From Saccharomycopsis malanga (taxonomy: Eukaryota > Ascomycota > Saccharomycetes > Ascoideales > Saccharomycopsidaceae): a stretch of DNA of 64,000 nt. Under the pieces are notes generated by a model that was not told where the DNA came from, searched no databases, and was given only the letters and a program-made list of their open reading frames with translations. Position numbers and translations under genes: made by a program. This document shows, one piece after another, positions 19,876 to 31,330 of this stretch (position 1 is its first letter; each line of letters opens with the position of its first letter). The stretch spans positions 1,178,001-1,242,000 of the forward strand of contig CP025321.1 in assembly GCA_004014935.1 (NCBI GenBank). The letters run 5' to 3'.

Positions 19876-22800
19876 CTAGCTAGTATCGGTGTACATTCTG
19901 GGCGTAATATTCATAGCCATCAACTCCTGGAACAAAAGCTTGGCAGCATAAGGGATTTCAATCTGATAGATGTTTGTTTTATTCTTACAAGCTCTACATT
20001 CAAACTGGTTTTTCTTCAAGTTTGCGATGACACTCATCAATCCGCAGATACCGCAGATGTGGACTCTGAAAGCGTCGGATGCTTCCATCAACCGTTCTCT
20101 CAAGAACGCCGAGGTACCGTGGGCAATCATACAGTCACGCTCCATTTCCCCGAACCGCAAACCGCCGTCTCTGGAACGGCCCTCGACTGGTTGACGCGTC
20201 AACACTTGAAGAGGGCCTCTGGCTCTTGCGTGGATCTTGTCGTCGACCATATGTCTCAATCTCTGGTAGTACGTCGGGCCGAAGAAACACTGGGCCATTA
20301 ACTTGCGTCCGGTATGGCCGTGATAAAGCAATTCAAAGCCTCTGGACTGGTAGCCGTGCTGGCGAAGAAGGTCGGAAATGGCCTCGACAGTGACGTCGGT
20401 AAACGGTGACGCGTCACCTTCCAAACCGGTTAAGGAGGACACCTTGGAAAGCAAACATTCAATCAAATGGGCGACGGTCATCCGCGACGGAATGGCGTGT
20501 GGATTGATCACGAGATCGGGCACAATGCCCTCGGCAGTGAACGGCATGTCTTCGTGCCGGTACGTAATTCCGATGGTTCCCTTCTGGCCGTGTCGCGACG
20601 CAAACTTGTCGCCGATTTGCGGCACCTTGGTGGTCCGCATCCGCACCTTGGAGAACTTCAAACCTTCCTGGTTTGTTGTGAGGAGCACCTGGTCCACAAT
20701 CCCGTTCTCCGTGATCCGGAGTGCCGTGGACGCGTCCCGTTTTGTGTGGAACTTGGTACGCTGGCCGAGCTCCTCGTTGTTTGCCGGAATTGGTGCGGTC
20801 TTCCCGATGATGACGTCGCCGCCAGAAACTCGCACGCCCGGCGCAATCAAGCCGTCCTCGTCCAATTTCTCGTATGTTCCCTGTTTCAAGCGGAGCGTGT
20901 TGCTACGGAGCGGCTTTTCAAACTCTTCTACAAAGCTCATACCCTCGCGGCGTTCCTGGTCCATGTACGACCGGAAAAACAACGACCGGAAGAGCCCCCG
21001 GTCAATGCTGCTTTGGTTCATGATGACCGAGTCCTCCTGGTTGTAGCCGCTGTAGCAAAGAATGGCCACGATGGCATTCTGGCCTGCCGGAAGCTCTCGG
21101 AACTTGAGATACTCCATGGAGCGCGTCGTGGCCAACGGCTTCTGCGGATAGTACAAGATGTTGGCCATGGTGTCCATGCGGACGCCGTAGTTGGTGAGAA
21201 ACACGCCCATGGCCTGCTTGCCCATCGCGGACTGGTACGTGTTACGCGGCGACTGGTTGTGGTCCGGGAACGGGATGATGGACGCGGCCACGCCGAGAAT
21301 CATTGACGGGTGGATCTCACAATGTGTCCACGTCTGGTGCGATGCCGTGTGTTTGATTTTGATACGCTGAGCCGGGTCCGCTGTTGCTGGCAGTGCAGAT
21401 GCCGCGGTCTCCAAATCTTCCGGCGACATTGCAATCATCGTGGTTTCCTCCTCCTCGGCGTCGATATACTCAATAATCCCGTTCTCCACTAGCGACGACC
21501 ACGTGAACACGTCGTCGGACACGATGCCGTCGTCCATGCGGGCCTGGCTGTCGAGCAACGCGGCAACATGGGTCTTGTCAAGCCGCAACCGGCCGTCATC
21601 CACTACAAACAAAGGTCTGTACACACGGCCCGCGTCGGTGAAGATCTTGAACTCTTTGTCACGGATGCTACGCACAATGGACACCTCGGGATTGATGTCG
21701 CCTTTGCGCCGTAAGCCCCGAAGCGCCTCGTCAATGACGGCCGCGTCCTTCTGGACGCCGACCCAGACACCGTTCACAAAGATCCGCGTCGACCGGGTAT
21801 CCTTGTGCGGCACGTAGTCCTCCAACGGATCCATGCCCCACTCCTCAAGATACTCGACGATGGCGTCGGAGGACGTACCCACGGAAATGCACGTCATGAG
21901 CGACAAGTTCTTGACCAAGCCGCACGCCTGGCCCTCGGGGGTCTCGGCCGGACACACCAAGCCCCAGTGGGAGTTGTGCAACTGCCGCGGCTTGGCGATC
22001 TTGCCGTCACGGCCAATCGGCGTGTTGGTCCGCCGCAAATGCGACAACGTCGACGAGTATGTGTACCGGTTCAACACCTGCGAAACGCCGGCCTTCGCCG
22101 ACATGGCCTTCTTCTGCTCTCCCCAGTTGCCCGTAGCAAGCGAATACCGAAGCCCGTCGGTGATCGTCGACGGCCGGATAGCCAACGACAAGTTGAAGTC
22201 CCGGTTCGTCTCAACACATCTCTGCATATACCGGAAGATGTCACGTGACAATTTACGAAACAAGAGGCGGAACAATTTTGCTAGCAAAGGGCCAGCCAAA
22301 TCCAACCGTTTTTTGCCAAAATGGTCTCTATCGTCTGGCTCTTTCCGTTCCAATGCACAAAGAAGCAACTTGTTCACCATATAACCGAGGAAGAACGCCT
22401 TACGAGACTCAAACCCTTCTTCACGCGTGATGTGAGGCAACAACTCCTTCTGGAGAATGTCTCGGGCGTACTGGATACGTTTTTCGCGGCGTATTCCAAT
22501 GACATTACCGCGTCGTCCAATGAAATCCAATGCAACCTCGCGTTCCTGAATCACAAACGCTTCCTCAATCGACGGTTTCAACCACTCCAACATCTGCCAG
22601 TCGTTCTCGTCGTAGCAAATGTGCTCAATAATGTCTCCGTCAGGAACCACGCCCAAGGCACGGAACACAACCAACAACGGAACATCGGCTTTGATGTACG
22701 GCAATGCCACACGGATGCTGCGGTTCCGCATAAGTTTAATTTCCAAATTACTAATCAACCGCGACCCGTTGTCAACCGCAGACCGAACCTCCGCCACATA

Positions 22801-24017
22801 CAGCACCGGCGACGGCGCCGATTTACGGAATACTTGCACAATATTCGCCGCCGCACGCTCCTGTGCAATAAGAACCTTCTCCGAACCGTTGATGATGAAA
22901 TACCCGCCCATATCGTACGGACACTCTTTCAATTCATAGCATTCACGCTCGCTAAAGTCGCGCAAAACACAAAACTTGGACCGTAGCATGATCGGAACCT
23001 TCCCAATAGGCGCCAACTGGCCGGCAGAGTCCTCGGAACTCTCCTCTTCGACCCACTCCACTTCCGAGGCCGCCACAATATTGTTCGGATCGTCAATCGA
23101 CACTAACACTCGCTTACTGATCTCTACTTGTAAATACGACGAATACGTCAAGTTCCGGAGCCGAGCCTCTTGCGGAAATAACTGCCGAACATCTCCGTCA
23201 GGCTCCGTGATGTTCGGCCTGGTGATAAATATCTTGCCAAACGTGATCTCATACCGTTTGTTTTTGTTGTCAGTCTCACTCATATGTTGAGCAGGCTGAT
23301 CCAACACTAACGATGGATCCTCCCAGATCAACGATTGGATCGTTGTGCCTACAAACTCATCAAAAGAATCAATCTGCTGCGAAACCAACCCTTTTTCTTG
23401 GAAAAAGGCTGAAATCACCGCCCAACAATCTTCCGGTTGTATTTGTTCACTCTCATAATCATCATATCCATACGGATCTTCATATTGATCGGTAGTCTCT
23501 TGATAAACTAATTGTTAGTAAGAGTCGTAAATTATTAGTGAGTGTTGGCAGTCTTCATTATTGGTGGGTGTTGGTATTTTTCTAATTATTATTGGTATCC
23601 TTTATAATTAATTATTATTAATATTTTTCATTATTATTAATGTTGATATTTTTAATTATTTATCAGTGTTGTTGCTTTTCATTATTAAATACTAGTGTTG
23701 GTATTTTTCATTGATTATTGTTGTTGGCATTCTTCATTATTCAATATTATTGATATTTTTCACTATTTATTAATATTGATATTTTTCATTATTCCATTGA
23801 TTAACAATCATTTCAAATCCCTTTCCTATTTCTCCACTTTTGCTAAACTCTCATTAATATTCATAATCAATATTCATAATTAATATTCACTACCAATTAC
23901 CTCAACACACAACACACAACACACAACACACAACACACAACACAGAACACACAACACACAACACCACACTCTCGCACATCCTTACCGCCAATTCACAAAT
24001 TACTTACCGTCTGCCAT
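19876..24017 (-). CDS. RPB2: RNA polymerase II second-largest subunit, one intron after a 10-nt first exon
   Basis: Rpb2 forms one side of the polymerase II cleft and active centre. Exon 2 (19876-23507) encodes almost the whole protein. Landmarks are [79 protein letters not shown] and a C-terminal four-cysteine zinc site. A 500-nt intron (23508-24007, GTAAGT donor, TACTAAC branch, AATTAG acceptor) joins it in phase to ATGGCAGACG at 24008-24017. The spliced start is [20 protein letters not shown], which aligns with the yeast DEDPYGFED region. The product is 1213 residues, against 1224 in S. cerevisiae. Only one CTG codon was seen from 19876 to the linker near residue 670; the rest was not scanned exhaustively. 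Confidence 0.96.
23508..24007 (-). other. RPB2 intron filled with low-complexity repeats
   Basis: This 500-nt intron is the longest seen in the window (others run 47-89 nt, RPS4 317). On the plus strand, 23530-23800 is built of degenerate units of about 20-25 bp containing GTTGGTATTTTTCATTATT. Near the donor, 23905-23965 is a (CAACACA)n array. The TACTAAC branch motif is at 23514-23520. No snoRNA-like signature was convincing. Confidence 0.85.
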
Positions 24018-24257
24018 GATAAATCCTCTGCAATACAAACCAAGAAACCTAATCAATTTCTTGCCACTCCTTTATTCATCAACAATCTTCACCTTTTCAC
24101 CGTTTTTTATATTTTCATTCTTTTCACATTTTCGCTGCCATTTTACACGCTTACCCGGACACGTCCTGGATTAAATTTAATGAAAATTTGGTTCTTTCTC
24201 CATAACATGTAGTAATGACAATGTAAAGTTTCCAACAGTGGACATATTTATTTTATT

Positions 24258-25031
24258 ATGACCAGACTTACAGGAAGGACGTTGAATGTTGCCAGAAGGG
24301 CTCTTGCGACGGTTTCTGAGGGCATTTTGCCGTCCCTTTCCGTTGAATCCAGCAATAACAATGTTATGACTGGGCAGAATAAAGCCAGTTTTTCAGAGAA
24401 AATCTTGCAGTTGACAGAGCAAAGCCTCAAGACCAACGAGCCTCATTTCCGGGTCGGTGGTGACCAAAGATACTTTCCAAAGGCACGTGTGATACTTTTG
24501 CGCCCAAATGCCAAGCATACCCCGTACCAGGCCAAGTTTATTGTGCCAAAGTCGTTCAACAAAATGGACCTCCGGGACTACTTGTTCCATATCTATGGAT
24601 TGAGAGCTTTGAATGTGACAACTCAGCTTTTGCCCGGAAAGTTTGTCCGGTCAGGCCGTAATCCTCGGTACAGAACCGGCCAGATCAAGAAGATGACCAT
24701 TGATATGGAAGATCCCTTCATCTGGCCTTCTGAAGACACCCTCAAGAACACTTTAGTAGGAAACTCTCTCAAGTTTGAACAGGATTTGGCCGAGTACTCC
24801 AACGAACTTATCATGCGTGTTGGCTCCGATAAATATAAGCCTGTCAAGGCTTTTGACGGCATATATAAATACGACACTCGATACGTCAAACATAGCGCCG
24901 AAAGTTTCATTCCTACCTTGCTTGGACGTAGACTCAAGAATGAAAAAGCCATTGCCGAGCAGAACTATAAGAAAAAGGGGGACAACTTGTTAATAGAGAA
25001 ACTTATACAGGCTAAACAAGTGGATCTTTGA
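24258..25031 (+). CDS. MRP20: Mitochondrial ribosomal protein uL23m
   Basis: This is a large-subunit mitochondrial ribosomal protein near the exit tunnel. The product is 257 residues. It starts with a basic, hydroxylated mitochondrial presequence (MTRLTGRTLNVARRALATVS). The core YFPKARVILLRPNAKHTPYQ, FNKMDLRDYLFHIYGLRALN and KKMTIDMEDPFIWPSED matches yeast Mrp20. No intron is needed. It is divergent from RPB2, about 240 bp away. Confidence 0.9.
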   Translation: MTRLTGRTLNVARRALATVSEGILPSLSVESSNNNVMTGQNKASFSEKILQLTEQSLKTNEPHFRVGGDQRYFPKARVILLRPNAKHTPYQAKFIVPKSFNKMDLRDYLFHIYGLRALNVTTQLLPGKFVRSGRNPRYRTGQIKKMTIDMEDPFIWPSEDTLKNTLVGNSLKFEQDLAEYSNELIMRVGSDKYKPVKAFDGIYKYDTRYVKHSAESFIPTLLGRRLKNEKAIAEQNYKKKGDNLLIEKLIQAKQVDL

Positions 25032-25164
25032 TTTGTTTCTTGCCCTTTTCATAGTTCCTGTAATAACTTGTATATATAATACAACATAGTTTACGAAACA
25101 ATCTATGTAGATTGTAGTTACGGGGGCACTTGTTCTCAAATGGGGTTTTAAAATAGCCCAAACT

Positions 25165-25312
25165 CCTACAAACAGGATATAATTGAATTTTAATAATACA
25201 AACAGGATATAATTGAATTCTAATAATACAAGCAGTATATAACTGAATTTTGATAATACAAATAGTATATAGAATTAAATCCTAATAATACAAACAGTAT
25301 AATAATAATAAT
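25165..25312. repeat. Minisatellite of about 33-bp units
   Basis: The unit is close to AATAATACAAACAGTATATAA followed by TTGAATTTT. It occurs about five times with drift, ending in an (AAT)n run that leads into an F1 head at 25316. A further partial unit lies at 25373-25408. Confidence 0.75.
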
Positions 25313-25315
25313 AAT

Positions 25316-25375
25316 ATCTTATTTTTCTCTTCTCTGAGAGCACTGACCACTGAGCCAAATGGGCAAGTGGCCATA
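25316..25375 (-). repeat. F1 head fragment
   Basis: The plus strand reads TTTTTCTCTTCTCTGAGAGC, then ACTGACCACTGAGCCAAATG. This is the reverse complement of the F1 tRNA-like head (A-box-like TGGCTCAGTGGT). A detached 3' terminus (GAGCCCAGCACATATCAG) lies at about 25410-25430. Confidence 0.7.
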
Positions 25376-25480
25376 ATACAAACTGTATATAAAATTAAAT
25401 TCTAATAATACCGAGCCCAGCACATATCAGTTCTGTCAATACTCGTTAAGGTAACCCCACAAGAAAACAAGAACAGTCCA

Positions 25481-25790
25481 GGGCCAGATGATTAGTGCTC
25501 TTGGAGAGGAGGAAAAGACCAGGGGGATAGTTTGGTAAATAATGCTCTTGAACAGGCAGGATTCGATTCCTTACACGAACGATTTTTACGATGCTTAACA
25601 GACAAGTGCAACTGTCTGGAACACGACCTAGACCAAGGTGTAGTGCTTACTTCAACTAATTGGGTATACAAGATTATGATCATTTTATGATTAATAGGAC
25701 TTGATTGAGCTTTACCAAGTCCCATTAGATATAGCGGGTGTATACAAAACTTACTAAACTCGAAATATAAGATATTACTATTATTATCAA
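25481..25790 (+). repeat. F1 repeat, near full length
   Basis: This copy runs from a decayed head (AGTGCTCTTGGAGAGGAGG) through the B-box-like GATTCGATTCC. It continues with GACAAGTGCAACTGTCTGG, GTAGTGCTTACTT and the GCTTTACCAAGTCCC block. It ends at CTCGAAATATAAGATATTAC followed by an ATT-rich tail. It shows the whole order of F1 parts. Confidence 0.85.
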
Positions 25791-26099
25791 AACACTCCAG
25801 ACACTAGTCAAGCATATAAGATTTATGAGCGTAGGAATACCGTACTGCTTCTCAATTTGCGCCATGTGTCTGGAGGTGCTTTTCAAATATGTAAAAAAAA
25901 ATCCTTTTGTTGGCAGCAGAACAAACGAGAAAAGAACGATAAACAAAGAGTTGCGAACGATAAATAAAGATTTGCGAAAAGAAAGACGAAAAGGAAAAAC
26001 ATGAACAGATAAAAACCCCACCCACCCCTAGTAATAACTATATAATTGAGGAATAACCAACTAACATATTATATAGTGAATATTTTGATAATCTATAGA

Positions 26100-26918
26100 C
26101 TAATCGGCCTTTTCCTTGCTAACCTTGACCCACTCGGCACCGAAAAAGCTTGCAGCAGTGTCGTCATCATTCAACTTTTCATCTTTTGTAGCAAAATCAA
26201 ACAAGGTATCGGTTTTTTCTCCGGTTTCGCTGGAATCAGAGTTTTTCGCAAGAAAAGCCTTTATTAACAAACTGGTATTACTATCGGCATCGCCCTTTTT
26301 GAACTGGTTGAGCAAGGATTCCAAATAAGTAATGTCAGAGTCTTTTTTCTGTTCACTTTGAGACTTTTCTGAAAGCCCCAACAGGGCAAGATACTGGTCG
26401 GAAAAGTAGCTTAAATAGCTTTTACGAACAGGGGCAGCAGGGGATTGCGTGCCTTTGACACCAAACACAAGATGAGTGACGGCATTCTTGAGATATTGCT
26501 GCAAGTTAATCAACAGTCTCCATGTGTCGTTATGCAACCTATCAATGAAAGCCTCGATTTCCTGCTCATGGTGCTTCAAAAGCGGAGCAACAACAGCCTC
26601 GTAAAGGAAAGGAGAGCCCTTGTTTTCCGGGAGTATGAGCCATATTTGGAAATAAAGCTTTATTAGAGAGTAAAAGGGAACCAAAGAAAGGACCCATCCA
26701 AATACATATTCAACCACAGCAAACCATGCAAAGACCACCCAGTATCTCAACCAGAACTTCAACAACTCAATGTCGTTGGCCTCTAAAGCTTTGAAGGAAG
26801 CGTAGGCTGGAAACAACACAGAAATGTAAAAACTGTCACTGTTAGTTACTCAATGAGGCTACAGGCTAGTCAAATATCCAGACACATACCTAGAAAGAAA
26901 AAAAAAGAGACCAAACAT
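26100..26918 (-). CDS. TB2/DP1/HVA22 (Yop1/REEP) family membrane-shaping protein, one intron
   Basis: Exon 1 (26890-26918) encodes MFGLFFFLS. A 51-nt intron (26839-26889, GTATGT donor, CTAACAG branch and acceptor nearly adjacent) leads to exon 2 (26100-26838). The join gives SSDSFYISVLFPAYASFKALE, which fits the family pattern FLYPAYxSFKAIE, followed by the hairpin-forming hydrophobic segments LLKFWLRYWVVFAWFAVVEY and WLILPENKGSPFLYE. Members bend tubular ER membrane. The spliced product is 255 residues, longer than Yop1 (180), with a polar C-terminal tail of about 110 residues. It may be a Yop1 paralogue rather than Yop1. Confidence 0.88.
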
Positions 26919-29628
26919 CCCGTAAATGTGTGCCACTATTCAAATGATGAGAATAGAAACATATAACAATTCAAAATAACCTGAAAACCACTTCTTGATA
27001 ACAAGTCGTAAAAAACGGTTCCAGCAGATATTACAGATACAGCCAGTTATGCGCCAAAATAAAATATCAGCCAATCACTAATTAGACAGGGAGAATGACC
27101 TAAACTAAACTAAACATCGGTTAACACTTTATATATATAATGTGTCTATATATATGTGCAGCTGATCCGCTATATATATCGCCCCTTACTATAGGTCATC
27201 GCCCAAGGGCACATAACCACGAGGTGTCAACTGGCGATAGTTGGTAATATAGGGTTGTAATAGTAGTGGTATTATATGGTAATAGTGAAAAATATTTGAT
27301 ATTATTCAATAGGGATGTTATTTCTATAGTTTAGATTATTATGTAGATGTTTTGGGCAGGAGTTGGTAAAACCAGATTTATTGTTTTTGAATCTACATTG
27401 TAGTAAATAATGATGGTAGTTTAGCGCTGTAGATATTTCTTTTATAAATGTCGAAACTAGGTGAAACAAGTTAGGAGGAGCTATTCATAATAAGTCGTTA
27501 GCGTTACTTGATGAGCACACTCTGGGAAGTAGATAATACCAAAACATAAGAGCTTAGTTAAACCTTATCCGGTGTTTGATGTATCCATGATTATTGGTTT
27601 TGAAATACAAGGCTGTATCATTTTTTACTGTTGAATAAGGAGTTAGTTTGTTTGTTGTATACAAGCAAATTGAACCATATAATTTTATTATTCGTCAAGT
27701 CGTTTCCAATTATTTTGAGTGTTCAACTCTGAGTCCTCATGAAATTATCCGATTAGGATCGAAAATTCGTCCGAAAATTTTCTTGTATTTATAAAAGCTG
27801 TACATCCTGACATTATATTAGATCCAAGCTGAGGCAGTAAAAAAGGGTGAGCTCTATTCAACCAAAATAATGGATACAAAGAAACACTTGCCAAGTATAA
27901 GCCCCGTTTTCTTTTGAAAGCCCCTGATCATTGTAAAACCCCGAATATCAACCTGTAATATTAATATCAGTTTGTATTGAACAGATAATGTGTAAAACTT
28001 AAACTCATCTTAATATTACACAACCGATTAAAAATAATATCTTATATTTCAACTCCAGTACATATCAATTTCCTATATACGCGCTACGTCTAAGAGGACT
28101 TGGTAAAGCCCTATCATGCCCTGTTAGGTCTTATTTCTCTTCTCTGAAAGCACTGATTACTGAGCCAAATGGCCCAGTCTATGCATGCCCTGGAGAATAT
28201 TATTTTTTTACTAGTTTAAAATGCAAAAAATCTTGCTTTATCGTAGCCTCGGAAAATATAATTTGCCTCAATTTGTCAGTGATATAACTTTTTAACATGT
28301 CTACTTCAGCTTGTCTGTTATTATCTTGATCACATAAACTTGGAGTATACTAAAAATCATGCTTCTTGAGATAACCAAACATTTGCCATAATAGATTATA
28401 TGTACATGTAGCGGATTCCGCAACTTTGTAATTCAGACACTTACATCATGTTTCATTCTAGGACATTTTGTCTTTAGTTAAAACAAACCAGTTATATAGA
28501 GGCGCCTTCTGAGTCTTTTTGGCATATTTTTTTCCACGTCTTCAAATTATTACTACAATAGTTGAATGTGGGATCCCATGGAGTACAAAGGTTGGGTAAA
28601 TGAATTTCTATCAACTATGAATCAGGTTTTGACAGCTCATTATTCAGTAATTTACTATTATATATTCAATTTGATGATTCTTTATTAGATAGCCTATTGC
28701 CTGAAAAATTCAACTTAGTAAACAGTGATAATGTCCATTTTAACCGGTTCATTACTTCACCTGAACTATACAATAAATGGTAGTTGATTGATCATTATAT
28801 TTTACTAAATGGTATAATATAGTTGATATTATTTCATGTTGGGGCATCGTGTGGTTCAAAATTACCTTATTTTTGGTATACTGAAGTGACTATCACATGA
28901 CATTTATACCATAGCCATGGTCTTATTAGTTTGATTGGTTTTCGTCTTAACTCAAGCCAATATATGATAGACTCAATTGGGCAATTACTAGAATTTTATA
29001 TTCATTTAGTTCTTATTGAGTTGCTATTATAATGTATAAATCGTCTATATTGTATTAGTAATCGAATAATTATTATGAATGGTTGGCTTGATGGCTAAAT
29101 TTACAAATGATCCACTTGTAGAGAAATAAATAATTGTCTTAATAATCATTTACTGGTCTATTCAATATCGTATAATTACTGATAATTTACTAGTCTATTT
29201 TATTACGACTTTCTGTATGTTGTGTCATTCTTATCAGTTTTTTGTTTCTATGTAATTCTACTCTTCAATATCAAACGGCAGTCATGTTTCTACAACTGAA
29301 TCCGTCAATAGGCCGTTTTTAATTGATAACTACACATTAATTGGACTCAACACTATGATGGCAAACGTTCAATATATGACAACATTTATTGAAATGCCAA
29401 CAAGTGTACTTACATCTATATATTGACAGATATATCAAGAATTCAATGATCATGGTAAATCCGTGAACGGAAATGTTGATTGCGCACTATTAAACGAAAA
29501 GTAATATTTCAATTAAGCATTTAATATATTTATTTAGTGCTCGATATCACCCAAAACAGCTTAAATATCACCAGATTCAACGCTAAACTACCATCTATTG
29601 TCTTCATCACATCTCGATACAATTGCCA
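26919..29628. other. Large AT-rich region between HVA22-like gene and CIA30
   Basis: Apart from an F1 copy at 28030-28183, I find no tRNA or supported gene in these 2.7 kb. A frame at about 28620-29036 reads fairly openly but is interrupted several times and matches nothing I recognise. Short TATATA clusters lie at about 27130-27180. Confidence 0.5.
28030..28183 (-). repeat. F1 repeat, body shortened
   Basis: The 3' end (TCTTATATTTCAACTCCAGTA, GTATATACG variant) and the GGACTTGGTAAAGCCC block join directly to the head (TTTCTCTTCTCTGAAAGCAC, then TGAGCCAAATGGCCCAGT). The middle is deleted. Confidence 0.8.
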
Positions 29629-30378
29629 ATGTTCAAAACACTCAGATCCAAGTTGAATGGTAAGTTCTTTTCGTATTAATCATACATCCAATCAAATACT
29701 AACAAAACAGTGTTGAAAACGCCAGAAATCAAAGATGTTCAAACCATTCTCAATTTCAAACAGCCAAATGAACTTTCTAAAGTTTTGACCAGATCAGACA
29801 AAGAATTGGGTGGATTTTCAACGGTAAATTTGAATATTGATGAGAAGGAACAAGTTGCACACTTCCATGGATATTTGAATCTTGATCCGCCTGCAAATAG
29901 ACCAGAAGTCACCCAGTCCGGTTATGCAATGTTCCGAACTAAAGATCAACCAGATACACTTTTATTTGGTGAGAATTTCTGGGATTGGACTCATTTCAAT
30001 CAATTGGCATTGAGAGTGAAAGGCGATCATCGAAAATATCTAATCAATATCCAAGCAGACACTTCTTTGAAAACAGACGTTTATCAGCATAGACTTTACC
30101 TCAATAACCCGGGAGAATGGGAAACCGTCTTGGTATCATTAGACGATTTTGTCCTCACCAACTGGGGAATTATCCAGGACGAAAACGGTTTGGACAAGAC
30201 TAAGGTGAAAACCTTTGGAATTGGCTTGTTGGATAGACAGTTTGGTCCTTACAGTTTGTATATTGATTGGGTGAAGGTTATCACCGGCAAGTCGCTTTCC
30301 AAGGTGATCAAAGAGTCCAGAGAGAAGGCCATTAGTACGGATAAAGAGCCATTCAGCGAACATGACCCTATTATTTGA
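29629..30378 (+). CDS. Complex I intermediate-associated protein 30, one intron
   Basis: CIA30 (NDUFAF1) is a mitochondrial assembly factor for NADH dehydrogenase complex I. Exon 1 (29629-29659) encodes MFKTLRSKLN. The 51-nt intron 29660-29710 has a GTAAGT donor, TACTAAC branch and ACAG acceptor. Exon 2 (29711-30378) continues in phase (VLKTPEIKDVQTILNF). The CIA30 domain shows GGFSTVNLNI, GYAMFRTK, FWDWTHFNQLALRVKGD and FGIGLLDRQFGPYSLYIDWV. The product is 232 residues. Its presence implies the species keeps complex I. Confidence 0.93.
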
Positions 30379-30468
30379 TTGATATGTATATAATGTCAAC
30401 TAATCTATGTATGAGACATGACCCTATAATTTGATTGATGAAAATAATGTCAACTAATCTATGTATGC
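30358..30468. repeat. Tandem duplication across the CIA30 stop codon
   Basis: A segment from ACATGACCCTATTATTTGAT to AACTAATCTATGTATG (30360-30411) is repeated at 30416-30467 with few differences. The first copy contains the last codons and the stop; the second lies in the 3' region. Confidence 0.85.
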
Positions 30469-30769
30469 TGATATTTGGTTTTAAGTAGCATACTTGTAGA
30501 CGTTCAAATATTGATAAACTAGATGCAAAGCCTGATAAAAAAATTTGATATTTGAGTGGATATTTAACAATAATTGATGGATTTATAAGTAAAGAAAAGC
30601 GAAAAGATGCCCGTCAAGCAATTTTTTTGATATCGATACCAGTTGTAGATCATCAAAATGTCATAATACCATATTTTTTATACTGAGGGCAGAAACAGGT
30701 CAACTAATGCTTGCTCTTTGTAAATCTTATAATAAATATTAACAATGACCAAAAGATCTTACAAGATGG

Positions 30770-31015
30770 TAGACACTTATGGCTATTGGACTTATATACA
30801 TGGTTTACTACTATTTCAATATTTGATTTAGCAGTATAATGGTTACTGGGCTAGAAATACAGGATTCACTACAATGACTACCGGACTAAAAATACTGGAT
30901 TTAGTACAATGGTTACTGGACTTATATACAGGATTTACTACAATTTCAATATTTGATTTATTAGTACAATGGTTACTGGGCTAGAAATATCGGATTTAGT
31001 AGTACAAATTAAATT
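30770..31015. repeat. Nested tandem repeat, short units within a longer duplication
   Basis: Units containing ACAATGGTTACTGGGCTAG or ACTGGACTTATATACAGG recur at about 30-45 bp. A longer block (GGACTTATATACA, TTTCAATATTTGATTTA, GGTTACTGGGCTAGAAATA) occurs twice, starting near 30787 and 30917. Confidence 0.75.
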
Positions 31016-31039
31016 GGCCTCTGGTTTTTCTTTACTTTT

Positions 31040-31095
31040 ACATATATAGCGCGTATATAAGAAACTGATATTTACTGGGCTCGAAATATAAGATA
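31040..31095 (+). repeat. F1 3'-end fragment
   Basis: It reads TATAGCGCGTATATAAGAAAC, then ACTGGGCTCGAAATATAAGA. This is a severely 5'-truncated F1, lying tail-to-tail with the next, minus-strand copy. Confidence 0.75.
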
Positions 31096-31111
31096 TAGTT
31101 ATAATTATATC

Positions 31112-31330
31112 TACACACGCGCTATGGCTAAAGGGACTTGGTAAGCCCAATAGTGTCCTGCTTATCATAATCTGATCAAAATATAAATCTTCTCACCCAA
31201 TTGGCTGAGAGTAAGCACTAGACTCCTGTCTGGGTCGTTTTCCAGACAGTTGCTTGTTCAGCATCGTAAAAAGTGTTTGTATGGGGAATTGAACCCGTGT
31301 TCCTTCCAGGACCGCCCACTGAGCCACGGC
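31112..31330 (-). repeat. F1 repeat, long copy
   Basis: It includes CGCGCTATGGCTAAAGGGAC, the AAGCACTAGACTCCTGTC block, CCAGACAGTTGC, CAGCATCGTAAAAAG and the B-box complement GAATTGAACCCGTGTTCC, and ends at CACTGAGCCACGG (head). Confidence 0.8.

Larger units (their letters stand above)
25032..26099. other. Gene-free spacer with minisatellite and F1 copies
   Basis: A 30-odd-bp tandem repeat (25165-25312) and F1 copies at 25316 and 25481 fill the left part. The right part (25795-26099) is AT-rich sequence with no gene. Confidence 0.55.

Noticed and set aside
20059-22986. Long plus-strand frames (up to 279 codons) opposite RPB2
   Set aside because: They are shadows of a GC-rich conserved gene; their sequences have no family motifs.
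26811-26819. TTTCCAG as acceptor of the HVA22-like intron
   Set aside because: It would remove the conserved LFP of the family motif and does not fit the phase of the ATG exon; the earlier AACAG does both.
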